DNA from: a virus
Strand: one strand, 5' to 3'
IMG/VR virus record: IMGVR_UViG_3300013104_000064
Coordinates: 1-28,748 of that record
Length of the DNA stretch: 28,748 nucleotides
Position 1 is the first letter of the stretch. Each line of letters starts with the position of its first letter. A program made the position numbers and the translations under genes. Under the pieces are notes generated by a model. That model was not told where the DNA came from. It worked only from the letters and a program-made list of their open reading frames with translations, and did not search any database. Positions 14,180 to 21,645 of the stretch are shown here, one piece after another.

Positions 14180-14346
14180 ACCGGCTCACCCCGCTTAACA
14201 GCATCGACCGAGATTGTCACGCTGTCATCAGACCGAGCGGTGACACGTGGCGTCCCGAAGGTGTACGCACCGGACAGTTCATCAATGAGACGTTGGACCA
14301 CGTTTGTCCAGGGTGTGGAGCGTGCGAAGGTGTAGTCGATGGTCAC
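14176..14346 (-). CDS. small hypothetical protein (56 aa) with GTG start
   Basis: Begins with GTG inside a GTGA overlap with the upstream stop and ends with TGA overlapping the next ATG. GGGAG lies about 9 nt upstream. The product reads MTIDYTFARSTPWTNVVQRL, then LIDELSGAYTFGTP and SDDSVTISVDAVKRGEPV, a beta-rich composition. Short length and GTG start hide it from simple gene finding. Function unknown. Confidence 0.75.
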   Translation of the reverse strand: MTIDYTFARSTPWTNVVQRLIDELSGAYTFGTPRVTARSDDSVTISVDAVKRGEPV

Positions 14347-14642
14347 GATGCGTCACTCCCGTTAACTGTGGTCGTGTTAATAGTTACGCCAGCAGCGGTG
14401 ATTGCCTCGGCACACATGTCGTAAACCGTGTATCCGGCATCATATTCGTAAACTTCACGATCTGGCAGCGTGACCACCAGCGAGGCGCGGGACGCTTGCC
14501 AACCCATCCACGTCATATCGACCCACGTGGTGGAGTATCCTGTACCGGTCAGGTCTCGAATCAACAACCAGTCCATATACCCGTACTCTCGCGACTCAGC
14601 TTCCCATACGACCCACGCTTCAAACTCTTCACGCATTCCCAT
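14343..14642 (-). CDS. small phage early protein (99 aa), first gene of the minus replication operon
   Basis: MGMREEFEAWVVWEAESREY opens the protein, followed by a Trp-rich stretch (TWVDMTWMGWQASRA) and a C-terminal helix with AEAITAAGV. The N-terminal MREEFEAW pattern recurs in small early phage proteins of enterobacterial and pseudomonad phages. GGGG lies 7 nt before the ATG. It diverges from the plus-strand replication operon across an 81-bp intergenic region. Function unknown. Confidence 0.75.
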   Translation of the reverse strand: MGMREEFEAWVVWEAESREYGYMDWLLIRDLTGTGYSTTWVDMTWMGWQASRASLVVTLPDREVYEYDAGYTVYDMCAEAITAAGVTINTTTVNGSDAS

Positions 14643-14660
14643 TTTTATTCCCCTGATGTG

Positions 14661-14689
14661 TTGACGACGTCGTCATGTTCGCATAGGAT
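14661..14689 (+). promoter_or_regulatory. plus-strand replication promoter with perfect palindromic operator
   Basis: TTGACG (14661-14666), 17 nt, TAGGAT (14684-14689). The operator TGACGACGTCGTCA (14662-14675) is a perfect 14-bp palindrome overlapping the -35 box. It lies in the intergenic region between divergent replication operons, so a bound protein could control both directions. A minus-strand promoter is not obvious; TTGGTT-N16-TATGCG in the same interval is a weak candidate. Confidence 0.8.
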
Positions 14690-14723
14690 TGCCCCACATT
14701 CAACCAACGCAGAGAAATAAAAC

Positions 14724-15665
14724 ATGCTGATCACCATCGAACAACACACAGACGCCATGGAAATGCACCATATTGCCGTGGCGCTTCAACGTATAGCCGC
14801 CGAACGTGGCTATAAAGCACCGGTCGAGGTTCACACCTCGGCAAGTCAAACCAGCACCATCGGCGAAATGTCCGTAACTCTCAACGTCGATACCAGTAAC
14901 GCCACGTCGGCTGTTGAAGCGCTCGCCGATCTGATCGACCGTACCGGCGTGAAGATTGAAGGCGCACCACCGGTTACCGTACCGGTCGTTGACAGAGCCA
15001 AAGAGCAATATCAGGAAATGCTCGAAGCGGGAATAGTCGACCCAATCAACCCGGGTGACATCATCGTTCACCGTGAGTCTGATACGAACCTCGACGTTAA
15101 CGGTCTGCCGTGGGACGCACGTATCCACGCTGGCAGCCGTGAGCGAAACACTGACGGGTCATGGCGTGTGCGTCGTCGCCCTAAAGGTGTCGAGGAAGCT
15201 GATTGGGACGCCACACTGGCCCGCGTGACCGCTGAGCTGACCGACCTGATGGCGATTCCTGTAGCTGACGCGGCGACTGATGAAGCGTTGACCGACGCTG
15301 AAGTCGATGCGTTCGTGGATATCGTTCAGGGTGTGACTGGTGACGACACCATTGAACGTCCACTGGTGAACGAACCGGTCGTCGTAGCACCCCCAGTCAC
15401 CATTGCACCACCTGTAGTTGTCCCACCGGTTACCGCTGTGGCGCCGCCGATCACTGTCGACAAACCAGCAATCGAAACGTTTGCACAACTTATGAGTTGG
15501 CTCACCAGTCGCACCCCGAAAGACGAAGCGGCGAAACCTGCGATGGTGACTCGTGTTAACGAGATCCTGGCGGCGAACGGTCTGACCACCCTGCAACAAT
15601 TGGGTCAACGTGCGGATCTGATCCCACAGGTTCTGGTGCAATTCCGCGAAGCGTTTGGGGAGTAA
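14724..15665 (+). CDS. early protein with PWDARIH module and Pro/Val-rich linker (313 aa)
   Basis: The N-terminal ~90 residues are an alpha/beta region. Residues 124-150 carry LDVNGLPWDARIHAG followed by DGSWRVRRR, a motif also present in the C-terminus of the DNA polymerase encoded downstream. A Pro/Val-rich flexible linker (about 217-243) leads to a helical C-terminal domain (about 250-313, ending LIPQVLVQFREAFGE). First gene of the plus replication operon. Probably a replication/recombination accessory protein, but no catalytic residues are evident. A weak RBS (AGAGAAA) precedes the ATG. Confidence 0.8.
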   Translation: MLITIEQHTDAMEMHHIAVALQRIAAERGYKAPVEVHTSASQTSTIGEMSVTLNVDTSNATSAVEALADLIDRTGVKIEGAPPVTVPVVDRAKEQYQEMLEAGIVDPINPGDIIVHRESDTNLDVNGLPWDARIHAGSRERNTDGSWRVRRRPKGVEEADWDATLARVTAELTDLMAIPVADAATDEALTDAEVDAFVDIVQGVTGDDTIERPLVNEPVVVAPPVTIAPPVVVPPVTAVAPPITVDKPAIETFAQLMSWLTSRTPKDEAAKPAMVTRVNEILAANGLTTLQQLGQRADLIPQVLVQFREAFGE

Positions 15666-15668
15666 GTC

Positions 15669-16037
15669 ATGGCTGAGTTACCGGATGACGTGCAGGAAGC
15701 ACTTTTACAGAGTGCCAAAAATTGGATTCTCGGTAATTACTGGGGTCGTCAGAAACGTCTGACTGACCCATCGACGGACCGGGCACACTATACGTACCTA
15801 CTCAACCTTCGGTCGTGGAGCTTGGGCGATAACCGCCCGGCTACATTACGACGCCTGCGTAAACTGGTCGAACAAGGGTTGCTCATTGAGCGCCCCTACT
15901 ATCGAAAGGATCGTCGGTCGTGCGACTTCACCGTACCGACCAGTGAGCAAGCCGACGCGATTTATGATCAGGCGTTTGAATACTGGAAGGCCGTCGGATA
16001 TGTTCCGGGTGAGCTGATGTTGGAGATACCCCAATGA
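15669..16037 (+). CDS. hypothetical protein, possibly winged-helix (122 aa)
   Basis: Mostly helical with a segment ATLRRLRKLVEQGLLIERPY (about 58-77) that resembles the recognition helix and start of the wing of winged-helix proteins, including the typical EQGLLIER turn. GGGGAG lies just before the ATG and the TGA overlaps the nuclease ATG (ATGA). DNA binding is inferred from this pattern only. Confidence 0.75.
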   Translation: MAELPDDVQEALLQSAKNWILGNYWGRQKRLTDPSTDRAHYTYLLNLRSWSLGDNRPATLRRLRKLVEQGLLIERPYYRKDRRSCDFTVPTSEQADAIYDQAFEYWKAVGYVPGELMLEIPQ

Positions 16038-17200
16038 TCCTCCCACTCGTACACGACAGTAACGACTGGATGCGCTGCTTGGGGGCGGCGCAAGCCCGAG
16101 CCGCCTATCCGGGCGTACCGTCTGAACCACCCGAGTCAAAGCTTAAGGGTCGCGCTTGTCACGAGGCGTCCCAATTGCTGCTCGAACGCTGGCGCAAGGG
16201 TGGCGTGCTGGACTTTTCCGGTATCGTCGGGAGCCTGAGCAAAGACGGCATTGTGATCACGCAAGAACTGTTCGACGCGGCATACGAGTACGTCAACGAC
16301 GTAGCGAAATATTGCGACTTCAACTTTCTGACCAAGGAGGTACGAATCGAACAACGTGTCGACCTGAGTCGCTGGTTACCGGGTTGGTACTGCATCCCCG
16401 ACGCCTATGTATACGACGTGTCGAGCAACGTACTGACCGTGTGGGACGCGAAGTTCGGTCACAGCATCGTCGACGTGTTTGAAAACTGGCAACTGCTGAT
16501 CGGCGCGTTCGGAATCATCCAGGCGCTCGACATTACCGAACCGGTACGTCAGGCGGTCAAGCTGGACTTACGCGTTGTGCAACCTCGTGGGTTCACCAGT
16601 CAGGGTACGATTCGCAAATGGTTTGTTACCGCCGGTGGCGACGGGGTGGGTAAATACTGGGCGCAGTTACATGCAGCGTTACCAGTCGTAACCGGTGAAT
16701 CACCGCCTTGCACCGTAGGACCACAGTGTAAAAACTGTTCCGCCCGGGCAAACTGCGACACTCTGAGTCGTGTTGCTTACGAGGGTATCGACTTCGCTGG
16801 GTCGCTCCAAACCCACACGTTGACGGGGCACAACCTTGGTGTGGACTTGAAGCTGTTACGTCGTGCGCAGAAGGCTATCGAGTACCGTCTCAGCGGTCTG
16901 GAGGAACAGGCAATTCACGAGTTGAGTAATGGTGGGCTTGTGTCGTACTTCAGCACCGAACGCGGTAAGGGCCGTGAGCGTTGGAAGAAAGACGTACCAC
17001 ACGCCGAGGTGATCATGATGGGTGATCTGCTGGGTGTGGATATTCGCAAACCCGTCGAGATGGATACACCTGCACAAGTTCGTAAAAAAGGTATTGACGA
17101 ATCCGTCATAGCTGAATACAGTGAGACACCAATGACCGCACTGAAGCTGGTCGAGGTCGACGGCGCCAAGATCCGTCAGATATTCAACACACAAGGGTAA
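16034..17200 (+). CDS. DUF2800-type PD-(D/E)xK nuclease with Cas4/AddB-like Cys pattern (388 aa)
   Basis: RecB-family nuclease residues are visible: GRACHEAS (H43, E44), PDAYVYD (D123), WDAKFG (D138, K140) and a following QLL (Q153). One Cys near the N-terminus (C15) and three near the middle (C232, C235, C241; CKNCSARANC) match the 1+3 pattern that holds a 4Fe-4S cluster in Cas4 and AddB. C226 is extra. The last ~130 residues form an additional domain with unknown role. It is likely a 5'-3' ssDNA exonuclease in phage recombination, paired with the DUF2815 protein downstream as in many phages. Confidence 0.88.
   Translation: MILPLVHDSNDWMRCLGAAQARAAYPGVPSEPPESKLKGRACHEASQLLLERWRKGGVLDFSGIVGSLSKDGIVITQELFDAAYEYVNDVAKYCDFNFLTKEVRIEQRVDLSRWLPGWYCIPDAYVYDVSSNVLTVWDAKFGHSIVDVFENWQLLIGAFGIIQALDITEPVRQAVKLDLRVVQPRGFTSQGTIRKWFVTAGGDGVGKYWAQLHAALPVVTGESPPCTVGPQCKNCSARANCDTLSRVAYEGIDFAGSLQTHTLTGHNLGVDLKLLRRAQKAIEYRLSGLEEQAIHELSNGGLVSYFSTERGKGRERWKKDVPHAEVIMMGDLLGVDIRKPVEMDTPAQVRKKGIDESVIAEYSETPMTALKLVEVDGAKIRQIFNTQG
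17094..17122 (+). promoter_or_regulatory. internal promoter with operator upstream of the DUF2815 gene
   Basis: TTGACG (17094-17099), 17 nt, TACAGT (17117-17122), with palindrome TGACGAATCCGTCA (17095-17108) over the -35. It lies inside the 3' end of the nuclease gene (codons for IDESVIAEYSE) about 85 nt before the next ATG. The -10 is moderate, so the call rests mainly on the shared operator and spacing. Confidence 0.6.
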
Positions 17201-17206
17201 TTTTAC

Positions 17207-18043
17207 ATGACTGTTAAATACGCACCGTTCAAAGCACGTCTGGTTATGGGCTCCCCGTTCGAACTGAAAGTGACCGACCACGAGGGTAAACCTCAGCCGG
17301 ACGAGAACAAACATCACTGGTTTATGGCGTTCGCTGTACCGAAGGGCCCAACCTGGGACGCGATCTGGGCAACCATGTACAACGAGGCAGCGGGCGATTC
17401 GAAGTGCACCGCCGCGCTCTGTGGTCAGGCCGGTTTCAACTGGAAAATCGAAGACTGTGACGCCCCGGAAGACCCGACCAAACTCGGCACCGAATCGCGT
17501 CCAGCCGGTCACTGGCTGATCAAGTTCACACGCTACAAGGCGATGGGTCCGGTCACGCTGATCGACGGCAACAAACAACCGATCATCAACAAATCCGCTG
17601 TGAAAAAAGGCGACTGGTTCTGGGTCGTCGCATCGACCAAGTTCAACGGTGCCGCAACCGTGAAGACCAACGCCGGTATGTATCAGAACGTCGAAGGTCT
17701 GATGTTCGCTGAAGCCGGTATCGAGATCGTCAGCGAGGGCGCATTCAACGCTGACACAGAGTTCGCCGGTATCCAGGGCGGTGTGGTCGTAAACGGTGGT
17801 ACGAGTCAGGAAGGTGCACCGGTCGCAGCGAAGCCGCCAGTCACCCATACCCCACCACCTGTCGTTGCCGCCGCTGTTACACCGCCGCCACCGGCTCACG
17901 ATCTGGTCACCCCACCGCCTGTCGTGGTCCCGGTCGTACAGAAGTTCGAGTACAACGGTAACGTGCTGACCAAGACCGAATGGCTCGCAATGCCGGGTTG
18001 GACCGAATCAATGGTCGACCAGCACTGCAAACTCGTCGCGTAA
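17207..18043 (+). CDS. DUF2815-family ssDNA-binding-like protein (278 aa)
   Basis: Residues 1-180 fit the DUF2815 family (VKYAPFKARLVMGSPFEL at the N-terminus, RPAGHWLIKFTRYK and KKGDWFWVVASTKFNG in the middle), an OB-fold-like group found between DUF2800 nucleases and polymerases in phages and thought to bind ssDNA. The last ~95 residues are a Pro/Val-rich linker and a short terminal domain (EYNGNVLTKTEWLAM to the end). The linker resembles that of the 14724 protein. Good RBS (AAGGG) before the ATG, own internal promoter and a terminator after it, suggesting high expression. Confidence 0.85.
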   Translation: MTVKYAPFKARLVMGSPFELKVTDHEGKPQPDENKHHWFMAFAVPKGPTWDAIWATMYNEAAGDSKCTAALCGQAGFNWKIEDCDAPEDPTKLGTESRPAGHWLIKFTRYKAMGPVTLIDGNKQPIINKSAVKKGDWFWVVASTKFNGAATVKTNAGMYQNVEGLMFAEAGIEIVSEGAFNADTEFAGIQGGVVVNGGTSQEGAPVAAKPPVTHTPPPVVAAAVTPPPPAHDLVTPPPVVVPVVQKFEYNGNVLTKTEWLAMPGWTESMVDQHCKLVA

Positions 18044-18053
18044 CCATCCGACT

Positions 18054-18075
18054 GGCCCGGTGACACGGGCCTTTT
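18054..18075 (+). terminator. intrinsic terminator after the DUF2815 gene
   Basis: Stem GGCCCG / CGGGCC with a 6-nt loop followed by TTTT. The short T-run and the lack of a new promoter before the exonuclease gene suggest partial read-through. Confidence 0.75.
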
Positions 18076-18097
18076 AAACACGTCAGGGAATTCACGG

Positions 18098-18619
18098 GTG
18101 CAGATAATGCTCGACATCGAGACAATGGGTAACGGCTCGCAGGCGGCAATCATCGCTATCGGCGCCGCGGCCTTCGATCTCAATGGCGTACATGCCAAGT
18201 TTTACGCGCAATGCAGCCTCGAATCATCCGTAGACGCAGGGCTCGTGATGGATCCATCGACGGTTATTTGGTGGTTGAAGCAGTCCGATCAGGCCCGTGC
18301 AGCATTTGCCGATAATGATGCTGCACCACATTTGGCAATTGCGTTGTCTGACTTCGCACAATTCTGTCGCGATGTAGGTGTCGATCAAGTTTGGGGTAAT
18401 GGTGCATCGTTCGATAACGTAGTGTTGGGGAACGCCTACAAACGTAATTATCTCCCGATTCCATGGGGTCGTGCTGACCGCTGCTATCGCACGATCAAAT
18501 CACTGTATCCGGCGGTCAAGCTCGTCCGGACCGGTACACATCACAACGCGGTCGATGACGCCGAGAGTCAGGCTGTGCATCTGATCGACATCTGTAAAAC
18601 TTACGGGGTGACACTGTAA
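18098..18619 (+). CDS. 3'-5' exonuclease of the DEDD superfamily (173 aa)
   Basis: DnaQ/RNase T-like fold: motif I MLDIETMG (D6, E8), motif II VWGNGASFDNVVL, and a C-terminal HHNAVDDAESQAVHL carrying the last acidic residue. It resembles the single-domain phage exonucleases (DUF5051/Rv2179c type), which act on ssDNA or RNA ends. GTG 18098 is the start (AGGGA about 9 nt upstream); an ATG three codons later would remove nothing important. It couples to the next ORF by TAATG. The polymerase downstream has its own exonuclease motifs, so this enzyme is probably not the proofreader. Confidence 0.85.
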   Translation: MQIMLDIETMGNGSQAAIIAIGAAAFDLNGVHAKFYAQCSLESSVDAGLVMDPSTVIWWLKQSDQARAAFADNDAAPHLAIALSDFAQFCRDVGVDQVWGNGASFDNVVLGNAYKRNYLPIPWGRADRCYRTIKSLYPAVKLVRTGTHHNAVDDAESQAVHLIDICKTYGVTL

Positions 18620-18795
18620 TGTACATTCTCATTTTCGAAGACGGTGCAACATATTCTGCCGAAGAAGTCGGTGACGATGATCTGGCAATGGCGGATGAGG
18701 GGTATATCGATATTATCGATGTCAGAAAACCTTCAAATCCCTATCGCTACGCCAGCGGTGAATGGGAAGAGCTGACAAGTATCGACGATAACTGA
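18619..18795 (+). CDS. acidic small protein (58 aa)
   Basis: Starts in a TAATG overlap with the exonuclease stop. The product begins MYILIFEDGATYSAEEVGDD and ends GEWEELTSIDDN. It is strongly acidic with a beta-hairpin-like start; no family recognised. Coupling supports expression. Acidic mimics of DNA exist among phage inhibitors, but nothing here proves that role. Confidence 0.75.
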   Translation: MYILIFEDGATYSAEEVGDDDLAMADEGYIDIIDVRKPSNPYRYASGEWEELTSIDDN

Positions 18796-18816
18796 CCAAT
18801 CTGTCACAATCCGCGA

Positions 18817-18840
18817 AGCCCGGCACAGACCGGGCTTTTT
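18817..18840 (+). terminator. intrinsic terminator before the DNA polymerase gene
   Basis: Stem AGCCCGG / CCGGGCT with loop CACAGA, then TTTT. It lies 18 nt before the polymerase ATG. With no new promoter visible between them, polymerase expression may depend on read-through, which would keep it low. Confidence 0.85.
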
Positions 18841-18857
18841 CACACAGGGAGAACGAC

Positions 18858-20999
18858 ATGCGCCTGCTATCCCGCTGCGAGCCTATCAACGGTTGCGGCA
18901 AGACATACCCCGCTGACCTCGACAAATGCCCCCACTGTGGTACGCCTGAAGCGTTCAGCGTTGCCGAACCCGTGGATTCAAGGGATTGGGGCTGGGATCT
19001 CGAAACGTATCCCAACGTGATCACAGCGTCGTTTATCCACGCAGCGACCGGACTTGAGGTCGTGTTCGAGATTTCCGACCGTCGCAATCAAGTCGCCGAG
19101 CTGATCGAGTTCGTGCTGGGCCTGGGTCGAAGCAAAGCACGTGGCATCGGTTATAACAACCTGGGGTTTGACTACCCTATCATTCACTGGCTCGTCGCAA
19201 ACCCTAACGCCACAGCGCCACAGATATACGCCCACGCTATGAAAATCCTCAAGGCGAGCGATGCCGACCGGTTTGGTATGACGATCTGGGAAAGCGATCA
19301 CGTCTTCGAACAACTTGACCCGATGAAAATCTGTCACTTCGATAACAACAACAAGCGCACCAGCCTCAAGGCGCTTGAGATCGTCATGCGCTCGCGTAAC
19401 GTGATCGACCTACCGTTCCCCGTCGGCATCCCACTACGTGACGACCAGATCGATGAGTTGATCGCGTACAACAAACATGACGTTCGCGAAACCCTGAAGT
19501 TCTACATTCGGATTCTCCCCGAGGTTCATCTGCGTGAGGCGCTGTCGAAGCGTTACGAAACTCGCATGATGAACATGAGCAACACCAAGATCGGCGCGAC
19601 GATTCTCACCAAGGAGATGGAAGCGTCCGGCATCGTGTGCTTCGACCGTGGTCCTGGCGGCAAGCATCCCCGCCAAACGTACCGCGACAGTATCAACCTC
19701 GGCGACGTGATTTTCCCGTATGTCAAGTTCGAACGCCCCGAATTCATTCAAGTCGTCGAACAGTTCAAAGCGAAAACGCTACGTCGAACCGACATGGGTG
19801 AAGAGGTGAAGACGAAAGGTGCGTTCGCCAACATCGAGGCGAACGTCGACGGGTTCGACTATGTGTTTGGTCTCGGGGGAATCCACGGGTCGATCGTTTC
19901 ACAGATCGTGAGGTCTGATGACGAATACATGATCATCGACGCCGATGTGACGTCGTTCTATCCGAAAATGGCCATCGTCAATCGCCTGTACCCGGCACAC
20001 CTGGGTGAAGCGTACTGCGATAGTTACAACGGTGTGTTTCTTCAGCGCGCAACCTTCGCAAAGGGTACACCCGAAAACGCCGCGCTCAAGGAATCGCTGA
20101 ACGCGTCCTACGGCAACTCGAACAATAAATTCAGTTGCCTATTCGACCCGTATTACACAATGGCTACCACCATCAATGGTCAACTGTCACTGTGTATGCT
20201 CGCCGAACAGCTCGTCAAGATTCCGGACATGACGATGATTCAGTGCAACACCGACGGCCTCACCGTGCGCATCCCACGGTCATTCGAGGCGCATTTCTAC
20301 AGCGTGTGCAAGTGGTGGGAAGGTGTGACGCAACTGAATCTCGAGTACGCACTCTATTCGCGAATGATTATCAGAGACGTAAATTCGTATATCGCGGAGT
20401 ACGAGGGCGGTAAGCTCAAGCGCAAAGGCGCCTACGAATACAACACCTTGTGGCACCAAGACCCGTCGGCACAGGTGGTCGCCCGGGCGGCTGAAGCGGC
20501 GTTGGTGCGCGGCGAATCGGTACGTGAGTTCATCGCCAACCACCGCGACCCGTTCGATTTCATGTGTCGTGCAAAGGTGCCACGGTCGAACTCGCTACAT
20601 CTGCGCTTCAAGGATTGGGGTATCGATCAACAATTGCAGGGGACAACCCTTTACTTCGTCAGCCGCAACGGTGGAACACTCGTGAAGGTCGCACCACCGA
20701 CGGGCGAGCCTGGGACGTGGAATCGTAAGGCGAAGTTGACCGATTCGAACTTCAACGCTGTGATGCGTGAGATTGCAGGTCAACCCGGTGACCTCGACAG
20801 CGCTGGGACGCCGTGGGACGCACGAATCCACACGGGCAATCGCAGCAAGCATGATACCCGCGAAACCGGTATATGCAGCGGCTGGCGCGTCACAGAGTGC
20901 GCCGATGCGCGTCACTTCGACTGGTCGGATCTGAATTACGAGTGGTACATCGTCGAGGCTGAAAAGCTGGTGAATCCGCTGTTGACGAGTTCGTCATAA
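18858..20999 (+). CDS. family B DNA polymerase with N-terminal zinc ribbon (713 aa)
   Basis: Replicative DNA polymerase. Exonuclease motifs are WDLET (D47, E49), GYNNLGFDYPII (D105) and YNKHD (Y204, D208). Polymerase motif A is DVTSFYP (363-369), motif B KESLNASYG (411-419) and motif C CNTDG (463-467), where the usual DTD is NTD. The N-terminus has a zinc-ribbon-like C7/C13 and CPHC (24-27), uncommon in this family. The C-terminus (about 645-690) carries a GTPWDARIHTG module shared with the 14724 protein. At 713 aa it is compact. GGGAG precedes the ATG. Confidence 0.93.
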   Translation: MRLLSRCEPINGCGKTYPADLDKCPHCGTPEAFSVAEPVDSRDWGWDLETYPNVITASFIHAATGLEVVFEISDRRNQVAELIEFVLGLGRSKARGIGYNNLGFDYPIIHWLVANPNATAPQIYAHAMKILKASDADRFGMTIWESDHVFEQLDPMKICHFDNNNKRTSLKALEIVMRSRNVIDLPFPVGIPLRDDQIDELIAYNKHDVRETLKFYIRILPEVHLREALSKRYETRMMNMSNTKIGATILTKEMEASGIVCFDRGPGGKHPRQTYRDSINLGDVIFPYVKFERPEFIQVVEQFKAKTLRRTDMGEEVKTKGAFANIEANVDGFDYVFGLGGIHGSIVSQIVRSDDEYMIIDADVTSFYPKMAIVNRLYPAHLGEAYCDSYNGVFLQRATFAKGTPENAALKESLNASYGNSNNKFSCLFDPYYTMATTINGQLSLCMLAEQLVKIPDMTMIQCNTDGLTVRIPRSFEAHFYSVCKWWEGVTQLNLEYALYSRMIIRDVNSYIAEYEGGKLKRKGAYEYNTLWHQDPSAQVVARAAEAALVRGESVREFIANHRDPFDFMCRAKVPRSNSLHLRFKDWGIDQQLQGTTLYFVSRNGGTLVKVAPPTGEPGTWNRKAKLTDSNFNAVMREIAGQPGDLDSAGTPWDARIHTGNRSKHDTRETGICSGWRVTECADARHFDWSDLNYEWYIVEAEKLVNPLLTSSS

Positions 21000-21010
21000 T
21001 AGGTGATACT
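20982..21010 (+). promoter_or_regulatory. promoter with operator at the end of the polymerase gene
   Basis: TTGACG (20982-20987), 17 nt, GATACT (21005-21010), with palindrome TGACGAGTTCGTCA (20983-20996) over the -35 box. It starts within the last polymerase codons and drives the 21038 gene. Confidence 0.75.
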
Positions 21011-21037
21011 GGATGCACACAACAGAGGGTCATGTAG

Positions 21038-21373
21038 ATGAACGAACAGATACTATCGTCGGGTCGAGACGAATTGTGCGGCGACTATGGATTTGTAATC
21101 GAATGGGAGACGCTGGAGTATCGTTTCTCTTTCAAAATTCATCAAATCGAAGGTCGCTACGTCGACAGCAACGAAATCTCAGGCTTGGAAGAGGTGATTC
21201 ACGGCGACATCAAATGGGACGGGTGTGCAAACATCCTGTACGACAGTGGAAACTATGCACACTACTGTTCACCCCAAGGCTTGATCGATCAAGCGACAGC
21301 TCTGCGCTGGGTATACGAAAAAGCCCGCGAAGTTATTCCAAACAATATTATCGATGCATGGCCTGACGCCTAA
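21038..21373 (+). CDS. hypothetical protein (111 aa)
   Basis: Soluble, acidic, with a beta-rich first half (FVIEWETLEYRFSFKIHQ) and a helical end (ALRWVYEKAREVIPNNI). No known motif. AGAGGG lies about 9 nt before the ATG. It has its own promoter and terminator, i.e. a one-gene transcription unit, and converges with the minus holin-like gene with a 4-bp overlap. It may be an early or regulatory protein; not recognised. Confidence 0.75.
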   Translation: MNEQILSSGRDELCGDYGFVIEWETLEYRFSFKIHQIEGRYVDSNEISGLEEVIHGDIKWDGCANILYDSGNYAHYCSPQGLIDQATALRWVYEKAREVIPNNIIDAWPDA

Positions 21374-21645
21374 CCCACGCTGCGCAACGTAGCCTCGGCA
21401 CTGTTCGAGGCCTTTTCACGTCTGAGTTGTTCACGCAGAATCTCTTCACGCAATGCAGACTCTCGCGCCTCTTGGCGCATTTTGCGTACATGCATGACGA
21501 TAAGGGTGATCGACAGGATAATACCGACGACGGTGGCGAGTTTACCGATCTCACTCGGGATCAGATTTAACCACGTCGATAGGCCTGTCACTGTCGTGCT
21601 TGCCGATACCACGTAGCTTGGGCCGTGAGAGTCGAGAATATTCAT
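21370..21645 (-). CDS. holin-like protein with one or two membrane spans (91 aa)
   Basis: N-terminal segment VVSASTTVTGLSTWLNLIPS, then a strong membrane helix (about 36-53, LATVVGIILSITLIVMHV) and a long charged cytoplasmic tail (RKMRQEARESALREEILREQ and onward). This matches the layout of small phage holins of class II/III. It lies in the lysis region but is transcribed opposite to the lysozyme, so it could be an antiholin or a separate pore. Its ATG overlaps the stop of the 21642 gene (ATGA). Confidence 0.75.
   Translation of the reverse strand: MNILDSHGPSYVVSASTTVTGLSTWLNLIPSEIGKLATVVGIILSITLIVMHVRKMRQEARESALREEILREQLRREKASNSAEATLRSVG
21392..21416 (+). terminator. plus-strand terminator embedded in the opposing holin-like gene
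   Basis: Stem GCCTCG / CGAGGC, loop of 8 nt, followed by C and TTTT. It lies 18 nt past the stop of the 21038 gene, inside the C-terminal codons of the minus-strand gene. Confidence 0.65.

Noticed and set aside
14700-15641. Minus-strand open frames opposite the 14724 gene
   Set aside because: Shadow composition and they cross the divergent promoter region; the plus frame has the motif-bearing product.
16856-17899. Long minus-strand open frame (347 codons) opposite the nuclease and DUF2815 genes
   Set aside because: Cys/Arg/Trp-rich shadow composition, no RBS, no coupling; the plus strand carries recognised families.
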